Under the pieces are notes generated by a model. It was not told the DNA's origin. It was given only the letters and a program-made list of their open reading frames with translations, and did no database searches. Shown here piece after piece: positions 33,927-39,872 of a stretch of 39,872 nt of DNA (position 1 is its first letter; each line of letters begins with the position of its first letter). The translations under genes were made by a program, and so were the position numbers. Origin of the DNA: Luminiphilus sp. (GTDB lineage Bacteria; Pseudomonadota; Gammaproteobacteria; Pseudomonadales; Halieaceae); the NCBI GenBank assembly GCA_012270045.1, contig JAAXJC010000220.1, forward strand, positions 1 through 39,872, read 5' to 3'.

Positions 33927-35924
33927 ATGACTGATACCCAGACCCCAAGCCCCGAGGGATTGGCGGCAATCCAGGCCCTGATACAGCAGGGCAACATCCC
34001 AGGGGCCCTGTCTGCCCTGGATCAACTGGATGATCCCGACCGGGAATCCCAGATGGGCCTGTACATGCGCGGAGTATGTCTGCGCCACAGCCGGCAAGCC
34101 GCCGACGCTGAACGGTTCTTACTGAAGCTGATCGAAGGCTTCCCCAGTTACGGACGGGGGTTTCAGGAACTGGGCCACCTGTATCGCGACACCCTTAGAA
34201 ACGCCGAGGCGGTCAGTGCCTACGCTACCGCCTGCCATCTGAACCCGGCCCTGAAAGCCAGTTGGCTGGGACAGTTCAAGCTGCTGGACAGGGCACGCTC
34301 CCCGGAACGGGTTGCACAGATTGAGGAACGACTGAACTGGCTGCAAAGCCTGGCGCCGCCCCTTTTGGCCAGCCTGGACATGCTGCATGAGGGCAAGTTG
34401 CTCAAGGCTGAACACCTGTGCCGCAGCTATATGCAGAAGAACCCCACGGATGTGGAGGGTATGAGGGTACTGGCCGACATCGCCCAGCGCCACGGTGTGC
34501 TGGAGGATGCGGAGTTCCTGCTGGAAAGCGCGGTCGCTTTCGCCCCCGAAAACCAGAAGGCCCGCATAGACTACATCCAGACCCTGGGTAAGCGGCAGCG
34601 CTACCAGCAGGCCACCGAGGCCGCCAGGGAGCTGCTGGCAAGCGACCCGGAGAGTCCCATGCTGCAGTCCCTGTATGCCATCCAGAGCATGCAGCTGGGA
34701 GACTACGAGACCGCACTGGAACTGTTCGACAAAATCCTCCAGCGGCTGCCCGGGGATCCGGTCACCCATATCTCCCGGGGCCATGCCCTGAAGACCGGCG
34801 GGAAGGCGGACGAGGCCATACTTGCCTATCGGGCCGCCATCGATGCCCAGCCACTGCACTGTGAAGCCTGGTACTCCCTGGCCAATCTGAAAACCTATCG
34901 CTTCCAGGACAGTGAACTTGAGACCATGCTGCAGTTGGACCAGCATCCCCAATTGGCGGGGCAGGACCGTGTCTATCTGCAGTTCGCCCTGGGCAAGGCC
35001 TTTGAGGATAGGGAGCAGTATGAGCGCTCGTTCCAGCACTACCACAAGGGTAATGGCCTGAAGAAAATCCAGCTTCAATACCGGGCTGAAGGCACCACCA
35101 GTGAGTGCGATGCCCAGATTGCCGCCTGTACCAGCGAGTTGTTTCAACAGGCCGTGGGCGCACCCGACCCCGATCCGATTTTCGTGGTCGGCCTGCCCCG
35201 GGCGGGCTCCACCTTGCTGGAGCAGATACTGTCCTCCCACAGCCAGATTGACGGCACGCTGGAACTACCCAACGTACTGTCTATCAGCGGTAAGCTGCGG
35301 CGCATGGGACAGGGCAAGGATGCCCGGCCCTACCCCCAAAACCTTGCCGACCTGAGCCCGGAGCAGTTGCAGGCCTATGGCGAGGAATACATTCGTGACA
35401 CCCGCATCCATCGGCAAAATGCGCCTTTTTTCATCGACAAAATGCCCAATAACTTCCGCCATATCGGCCTGATCCGGCTGATGCTGCCCAATGCCAAAAT
35501 CATTGATGCCCGGCGCGACCCCATGGCCTGCTGCTTCAGCGGTTTCAAGCAGCTGTTCGCCGAGGGGCAGATGTTCAGTTACGACCTGGAGGATGTTGCC
35601 CGCTACTATCGGGACTATGTGCGCCTGATGAACCACTGGGATGCGGTGCTACCGGGTTACGTGCTGCGGGTCCAGCACGAGGATGTAGTCGCGGACCTCG
35701 AGACCGAAGTCCGGCGCATGCTCGACTTCTGTGGCCTGCCCTTCGAAGAGGCCTGCCTGCAGTTCCATAAAACCGAGCGCAATGTCCGCACCCCCTCCTC
35801 GGAACAGGTACGGCAACCGGTGTACGCCACCGGGCTGGAGCAGTGGAAGCACTACGAGCCCTGGCTCGGGCCCCTCAAAACTGCTCTGGGCGACCTGTAC
35901 AGCGAGCGCGCCCCTGAAAGCTGA
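33927..35924 (+). CDS. TPR-repeat sulfotransferase
   Basis: A 665-residue protein without a signal peptide. Residues about 10-370 are tandem tetratricopeptide repeats (for example the AEAVSAYATACHLNP and ETALELFDKILQRLPGDP helices). The C-terminal domain is a PAPS-dependent sulfotransferase: the 5'-phosphosulfate loop is LPRAGST (423-429) and the 3'-phosphate segment is ARRDPMACCFSGF (from about residue 528). This domain order is shared by bacterial proteins related in part to tyrosylprotein sulfotransferases; the acceptor is unknown. A strong terminator separates it from the receptor gene upstream, so expression may need readthrough or its own promoter. The ribosome site is weak. Confidence 0.88.
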   Translation: MTDTQTPSPEGLAAIQALIQQGNIPGALSALDQLDDPDRESQMGLYMRGVCLRHSRQAADAERFLLKLIEGFPSYGRGFQELGHLYRDTLRNAEAVSAYATACHLNPALKASWLGQFKLLDRARSPERVAQIEERLNWLQSLAPPLLASLDMLHEGKLLKAEHLCRSYMQKNPTDVEGMRVLADIAQRHGVLEDAEFLLESAVAFAPENQKARIDYIQTLGKRQRYQQATEAARELLASDPESPMLQSLYAIQSMQLGDYETALELFDKILQRLPGDPVTHISRGHALKTGGKADEAILAYRAAIDAQPLHCEAWYSLANLKTYRFQDSELETMLQLDQHPQLAGQDRVYLQFALGKAFEDREQYERSFQHYHKGNGLKKIQLQYRAEGTTSECDAQIAACTSELFQQAVGAPDPDPIFVVGLPRAGSTLLEQILSSHSQIDGTLELPNVLSISGKLRRMGQGKDARPYPQNLADLSPEQLQAYGEEYIRDTRIHRQNAPFFIDKMPNNFRHIGLIRLMLPNAKIIDARRDPMACCFSGFKQLFAEGQMFSYDLEDVARYYRDYVRLMNHWDAVLPGYVLRVQHEDVVADLETEVRRMLDFCGLPFEEACLQFHKTERNVRTPSSEQVRQPVYATGLEQWKHYEPWLGPLKTALGDLYSERAPES

Positions 35925-35979
35925 ATCCATGCTTGAGTCAGCACCGTGGGTATACGCAGCCGAAAATAGGGCTCTGTCC

Positions 35980-36012
35980 AAAACCCAAACCAGAGGCCTG
36001 TCCGGGTTTTTT
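35980..36012 (+). terminator. Candidate rho-independent terminator after the sulfotransferase gene
   Basis: AAAACCC (35980-35986) pairs with GGGTTTT (36004-36010), followed by two more T. The 17-base loop contains the palindrome AGGCCT. Stem and loop are less compact than usual, so this is weaker than the terminator after the receptor gene. Confidence 0.45.
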
Positions 36013-36044
36013 GAGTGCGGTCTAATCCAGGTGAACGCTGCTGT

Positions 36045-38036
36045 GTGCCCAGCCCTGTGACCACGACTGTGCCCAAGCGAGCCCTGGGCTACCTTGCCGA
36101 TATTGACGGTCTGCGGGCGGTAGCGGTGCTGGCCGTCGTCCTGTTTCACCTCGACATCCCGGGTTTTGCCGGGGGCTATGTGGGTGTGGATATTTTCTTC
36201 GTTATTTCGGGTTTCCTGATTTCCGGACTTATTCGAGACAGGGCCGCCGCAGGGCAGTTTCGTTTCAGCAGCTTCTATGCAGGCCGGGTGCAGCGACTGC
36301 TACCCGCGGTGCTGGCGACGGTCATGGCGACGACGATAGCCGCCATGCTGATACTGCAGCCTGGCATGATGTCAGCGTTTGCAATGTCGGCGAGCGCAGC
36401 GGTCTTCAGCGCCGCCAACTTCGTCTTTTATTTTGAATCCGGGTACTGGGACGCGACAGCGGAATTAAAGCCTCTGCTGCATTTGTGGTCCCTGGGGGTA
36501 GAAGAACAGTTCTACCTGTTCTGGCCCGGCTTACTGCTGCTGCTCTACAAGTTGCCGCAGCGGCTGTATCTGGTCGGTCTGGGCTTGATTACGCTGGCCA
36601 GCCTTGCTGCCTGTATTGTCATGACTCCCATTGACAGCGCCGCTGCTTTTTACCTGTTGCCCTTCCGTATCTGGCAGTTTGCCCTGGGCGCACTGGCGGT
36701 AGAGTGGTGGCGTCATAACGCTTTCAATGAGTTCAGTCGACAACTGCTGCGTTCAATCGGGCTGGCACTGTGCGGCGTCAGCATTGCCTCTTTTGGTGAT
36801 GGAACCGCGTTCCCAGGCTGGCTGGCGCTGATTCCCAGCGTGGGTGCCGCCCTGGTCCTTCTCGCCAGCCATGAGACCTCTGGCAGCGTCTGGCTCTCCA
36901 ATTCCACCGCCCGGTGGTTGGGTCGGGTGTCCTATGCCATGTATCTGGCACACTGGCCGCCCATTGCCCTGTACCGGGCCTACACGCTGCAGGAACTGAC
37001 ACCGACCATTCAGGCCCTGTTGGCCGTCGCTACGCTGCTGCTGACACTCGTACTGCACTATGGAGTGGAACGACGGTTTTACGTGCGCGCCTCGGGCCAA
37101 CCCAGCGGCTGGCACAAGGGAGCCAGCCTGACCCTGGGCAGCGCATTGATCATGGCCCTGTTACTGCTGCTGCCCACACAGATGCCCGATACATTCACGC
37201 GACGAGGTGACGTGCTGCTATCCGCCGCGGACATCGAGGGATACCAACAGGGGCGTTTCGAATGGGTGCGACGCCAATGCCGGGTCGACAAAGTAGGCGT
37301 GCTGGAGCGCTGTTCTCTGCCCCCTGATGGTGAGGCGATCCTGTTTATCGGCAACTCCCATGAGCCAGACGCCTTCAACATTCTTGCTGGAGCCCTTGGC
37401 ACGGCCCACCTGGCGTCCAGCATTCGCTTTGGTTCGACAAACGACTGCGGTCCGCTACGCGTTGAGGGAAACTGGGTAAGCTCCGCTGCGCCCGACTGTC
37501 AGACGCGCTTGGATGCCCTTGGGACGCTGCTGGAAACCATCCGCTTCAAAGCCATCGTTTACAGTGCCCGGCGACCCTATGCCGGCAACAAGAAGGCACT
37601 GGTTACTGTTTTGGGCACCGCCAGGGCTCGCCAGCCCGGTGTGCCACTTATCACCTTCGAGGACTACTTTTCAACCCGGGAAGCTTGCGCGAGCCTGATC
37701 AATCAATACGGCTCATACAGTGCGTGCAGCCGGTTGGAGAACCTTGAACACTTCCCCGGACTGATCCCCGATGCAGTACCCCTCGAAGAGCAGGTAACAG
37801 CCCTGAGCGACTATAAATTCAGCAAATTGGACTTGCTGTGCGGTGATGGCAGGCCCGAGAGCTGTCCAACCAGCACCCCCGATGGCGATCCGGTCTTCGT
37901 GGACAGGCATCACCTGACCCGGGAGTTCGCAGTCTGGACCGGCCACCTGTTGGCCCAGCAAAATCCAACCTGGTTGCAGGCGGTGGCAGCAACACCCTCA
38001 GATCAGCCCAAAGACAGGCTCGATTCCGGCCAGTGA
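36045..38036 (+). CDS. Acyltransferase-3 / SGNH O-acetyltransferase (OafA-like)
   Basis: About 663 residues in two parts. The N-terminal half has ten hydrophobic helices of the acyltransferase-3 family, starting with YLADIDGLRAVAVLAVVLFH (the conserved acyl-handling His) and including GGYVGVDIFFVISGFLIS and LWSLGVEEQFYLFWP. The C-terminal half is a periplasmic SGNH domain with block I FIGNSHEPD and the catalytic DRHH near residue 618. Such proteins O-acetylate lipopolysaccharide O-antigen, peptidoglycan or other glycans. The frame begins at a GTG at 36015, right against a likely terminator; GTG 36045 has AGGTGA 10 bases upstream, and GTG 36057 is a third choice. No glycan cluster is adjacent. 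Confidence 0.85.
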   Translation: MPSPVTTTVPKRALGYLADIDGLRAVAVLAVVLFHLDIPGFAGGYVGVDIFFVISGFLISGLIRDRAAAGQFRFSSFYAGRVQRLLPAVLATVMATTIAAMLILQPGMMSAFAMSASAAVFSAANFVFYFESGYWDATAELKPLLHLWSLGVEEQFYLFWPGLLLLLYKLPQRLYLVGLGLITLASLAACIVMTPIDSAAAFYLLPFRIWQFALGALAVEWWRHNAFNEFSRQLLRSIGLALCGVSIASFGDGTAFPGWLALIPSVGAALVLLASHETSGSVWLSNSTARWLGRVSYAMYLAHWPPIALYRAYTLQELTPTIQALLAVATLLLTLVLHYGVERRFYVRASGQPSGWHKGASLTLGSALIMALLLLLPTQMPDTFTRRGDVLLSAADIEGYQQGRFEWVRRQCRVDKVGVLERCSLPPDGEAILFIGNSHEPDAFNILAGALGTAHLASSIRFGSTNDCGPLRVEGNWVSSAAPDCQTRLDALGTLLETIRFKAIVYSARRPYAGNKKALVTVLGTARARQPGVPLITFEDYFSTREACASLINQYGSYSACSRLENLEHFPGLIPDAVPLEEQVTALSDYKFSKLDLLCGDGRPESCPTSTPDGDPVFVDRHHLTREFAVWTGHLLAQQNPTWLQAVAATPSDQPKDRLDSGQ

Positions 38037-38070
38037 CCCGAGCAACGGGGGCCGGAGATTGATGGGGGTG

Positions 38071-38964
38071 TCAGCTGCTCCTGATCCGGTTGAGGATAGA
38101 GGAAAAATCAGTGGTCCCGTGGCCATCGGCCTGGTGCGCCTCGTACTGTGCCAGGGCCAGCCTGCCCAAGGGGTTGTCGATACCGCTGCTTTTAGCCACC
38201 GCCATGGCCAGACCCAGGTCCTTTACCATCAGGTCAACCATGAACCCCGGTTGGTAGTCGTTGCTCGCCGGGGATCCCTCCATCACATCGGGCCAGGGGT
38301 TGTAGACCTGCAGGGACCAATTGTTACCCGAACTCGCCTTCATGATCTCGGACAACACACCGGGATCGAGACCGGCATTGGCGCCCATGGCCAGGGCCTC
38401 GCAGGTACCGATCATGTGAATGGCCAACACCATGTTGTTGGCCGCCTTGGCCACCTGCCCGGCACCGGCCGGCCCGGCGTGGAAGATTTTCTCGGGGTTG
38501 CCCATGTCGGCGAGTACCGGCTGGGCCCGACGGAAAGCCTCTTCGGTACCGCCGCACATGAATGCCAGGGTTCCCGCCTGGGCGGCAGCGACGCCACCGG
38601 ATACCGGGGTGTCCATAAATGGGATACCCATCTCAGCCGCGGCCAAGCCAACCTCCCTGGCGGTTTCACTGTCGATGGTGCTGGCATCAAGGCACAGGGT
38701 GTCCGGTGACAGCGCCGCTAGTAAACCGTCGTCACCGGTGTAAACCTGGCGCACGTGTTTGCCCGCAGGCAGCATGGTGATCACCACCTCGGCCCCCTCA
38801 CAGGCGGCCGGGGCCGACGCCGCAATCTGGCCGCCCGCCTCGGCGACATCCCCGAGGGCTGACTCGGAGAGATCGAAAATACGCAGGCTGTGGCCAGCGG
38901 CCAGCAGGTTCCTGGCCATGGGTCCCCCCATGTTGCCAAGGCCAATAAACGCAATGCTTGTCAT
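38071..38964 (-). CDS. mmsB: 3-hydroxyisobutyrate dehydrogenase
   Basis: A 297-residue beta-hydroxyacid dehydrogenase that oxidises 3-hydroxyisobutyrate to methylmalonate semialdehyde with NAD+ in valine degradation. The nucleotide-binding motif GLGNMGGPMARNL is at the N-terminus, the substrate-binding DTPVSGGVAAAQAGTL block lies mid-chain, and the catalytic lysine is in GAGQVAKAANN. The ATG has GGAG 7 bases upstream. It follows the CoA hydrolase-like gene by 21 bp, and the pair gives two successive steps (3-hydroxyisobutyryl-CoA to the free acid, then to the semialdehyde). The methylmalonate semialdehyde dehydrogenase is not in the window. Confidence 0.92.
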   Translation of the reverse strand: MTSIAFIGLGNMGGPMARNLLAAGHSLRIFDLSESALGDVAEAGGQIAASAPAACEGAEVVITMLPAGKHVRQVYTGDDGLLAALSPDTLCLDASTIDSETAREVGLAAAEMGIPFMDTPVSGGVAAAQAGTLAFMCGGTEEAFRRAQPVLADMGNPEKIFHAGPAGAGQVAKAANNMVLAIHMIGTCEALAMGANAGLDPGVLSEIMKASSGNNWSLQVYNPWPDVMEGSPASNDYQPGFMVDLMVKDLGLAMAVAKSSGIDNPLGRLALAQYEAHQADGHGTTDFSSILNRIRSS

Positions 38965-38985
38965 GGTGACTCTCCCGGGGTCTTG

Positions 38986-39872
38986 TCAGGGCAAATCCAG
39001 GTCGGGGGCGTCGTCGGGCTGGGCAAAAAAGTTGTCCAGCACTTCGCCGGGTACCGCTGCCACCGACGGGTACGTCCACTGGGGATTGCGATCCTTGTCG
39101 ACCAGCAGCGCGCGCACACCCTCCCCGAACTCCGGATGTCGCATGATGTGGGTGGCCAGACGCAACTCCGATGCAAATACTTCTTCCAGTGTGGCATGCC
39201 GGGTACTGTTGAGTTGGCGAAAGATCCAGCTGGCAGCCAGTTTGGAACCGTGTACCAACCCGTCCCGGGCGCGGCTGAGCCAGGGGTCATCGCCCTGCCA
39301 GGCCACTACCCGGTCGACAATGGCGGCCAGATCCTCGCCCGCCATCCAGGTGTTGATGGTCGCCATATGGGGCTCAACCTGGGCCGCCGGCCGGTCCACG
39401 GCCGGGGCCAGGCCGGCGATCACGTCCGCAACCACATCGGCCGGGTCCCGCTCCGACCACTGGCCATCGACCAGGGCCGCCAAAAACATGTCGTGCTGAC
39501 TGTGGGCGAGAAAATGACTGCCAAGACCCGCGAACAGGGCGTCGGTGGCGTTGATGTTCGCGGCGGTCAGGGCGAGAAATCGGCCCAGTTCACCGGGCAT
39601 TCGATTCAGGAACCAACTGCCCCCGACATCGGGAAACAGCGCAATGGTGACTTCTGGCATGCCAATCCGGGTTCGCTCACTCACCACCCGATGACTGCAG
39701 CCCGCGAGAATCCCCAGGCCACCGCCCATCACCACACCGTGCCCCCAACAGATAACCGGCTTGGGATAGGTGTGCAGGATGTAATTCATCCGGTATTCAC
39801 GGGCGAAAAAATTCTCGGCATAGTCACAGGGGCCACCGGGGGTTCCGATCGAGGAATCCCGCAGGGCCTGCA
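38986..39872 (-). CDS. 3-hydroxyisobutyryl-CoA hydrolase / enoyl-CoA hydratase-like protein (5' end outside window)
   Basis: The frame runs from a stop at 38986 to the right edge without a start, so the N-terminus is missing. Codons upstream of the internal ATG at 39789 remain in frame and read FFAREYR, as expected before NYILHTYPKP in this family. The oxyanion-hole region is GVVMGGGLGILAGCSHRV and the catalytic segment is MPEVTIALFPDVGGSWFLNRMPG, written here as two blocks: MPEVTIALFPD and VGGSWFLNRMPG. The long C-terminal part with RHATLEEVF and LVDKDRNPQW is typical of 3-hydroxyisobutyryl-CoA hydrolases rather than plain crotonases. Its place directly before mmsB supports the valine pathway. 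Confidence 0.88.
   Translation of the reverse strand, partial: QALRDSSIGTPGGPCDYAENFFAREYRMNYILHTYPKPVICWGHGVVMGGGLGILAGCSHRVVSERTRIGMPEVTIALFPDVGGSWFLNRMPGELGRFLALTAANINATDALFAGLGSHFLAHSQHDMFLAALVDGQWSERDPADVVADVIAGLAPAVDRPAAQVEPHMATINTWMAGEDLAAIVDRVVAWQGDDPWLSRARDGLVHGSKLAASWIFRQLNSTRHATLEEVFASELRLATHIMRHPEFGEGVRALLVDKDRNPQWTYPSVAAVPGEVLDNFFAQPDDAPDLDLP

Overview
The window is about 60% GC, densely packed bacterial DNA. Gene content points to a heterotrophic marine gammaproteobacterium: a long TonB-dependent receptor, a TPR-sulfotransferase, PsiE, a BetT-type BCCT carrier, a ModF homologue, valine catabolism genes and a BciA-like vinyl reductase. The OM60/NOR5 (Halieaceae) group or a relative is my best guess, inferred from gene content only. 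I see no rRNA, tRNA, CRISPR array, phage gene or intact insertion sequence.

Left third (1-12977), all on the minus strand: the 5' part of an exported protein running off the left edge; an SSS-family symporter with a small membrane partner; a PsiE-family protein; a tight pair of an FAD oxidoreductase and a divinyl-chlorophyllide 8-vinyl-reductase-like SDR protein; a GPH-type sugar/cation symporter; a glutathione S-transferase; a Tat-targeted two-subunit molybdenum hydroxylase of the isoquinoline 1-oxidoreductase type; a Spinster-type MFS carrier; a DUF1295 membrane protein; and a DUF4136 lipoprotein.

Middle (13058-21911): a 4'-phosphopantetheinyl transferase overlapping tail-to-tail with an unknown 129-residue protein; a 322-bp divergent region that can fold into a long imperfect hairpin; a ModF-type double ABC ATPase whose first nucleotide-binding domain has lost key residues; a 1164-residue AsmA-family envelope protein; a D-glycerate 3-kinase-like P-loop kinase; and an NhaC-family antiporter.

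Phospholipid operon (22088-27716, plus strand): a HAD phosphatase/PlsC fusion with a histone-H1-like Lys/Ala-rich tail of about 257 residues, a PlsB glycerol-3-phosphate acyltransferase, and GpsA. Together they cover dihydroxyacetone phosphate to glycerol-3-phosphate to lysophosphatidate to phosphatidate. The HAD-PlsC/PlsB order and sizes resemble the mycobacterial plsC-plsB2 pair.

Right third (27810-39872): an M48 metalloprotease lipoprotein whose stop codon overlaps that of a convergent BCCT transporter; a 581-bp gene-free region with a heptanucleotide repeat; a TonB-dependent receptor closed by a UUCG terminator; a TPR-sulfotransferase; an acyltransferase-3/SGNH O-acetyltransferase; and, on the minus strand, 3-hydroxyisobutyryl-CoA hydrolase-like and 3-hydroxyisobutyrate dehydrogenase genes of valine degradation, the former cut by the right edge.

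The items most worth following are the polycationic tail on the PlsC fusion, the receptor/sulfotransferase pair, the BciA-like gene away from any photosynthesis cluster, and the structured leader before the degenerate ModF.
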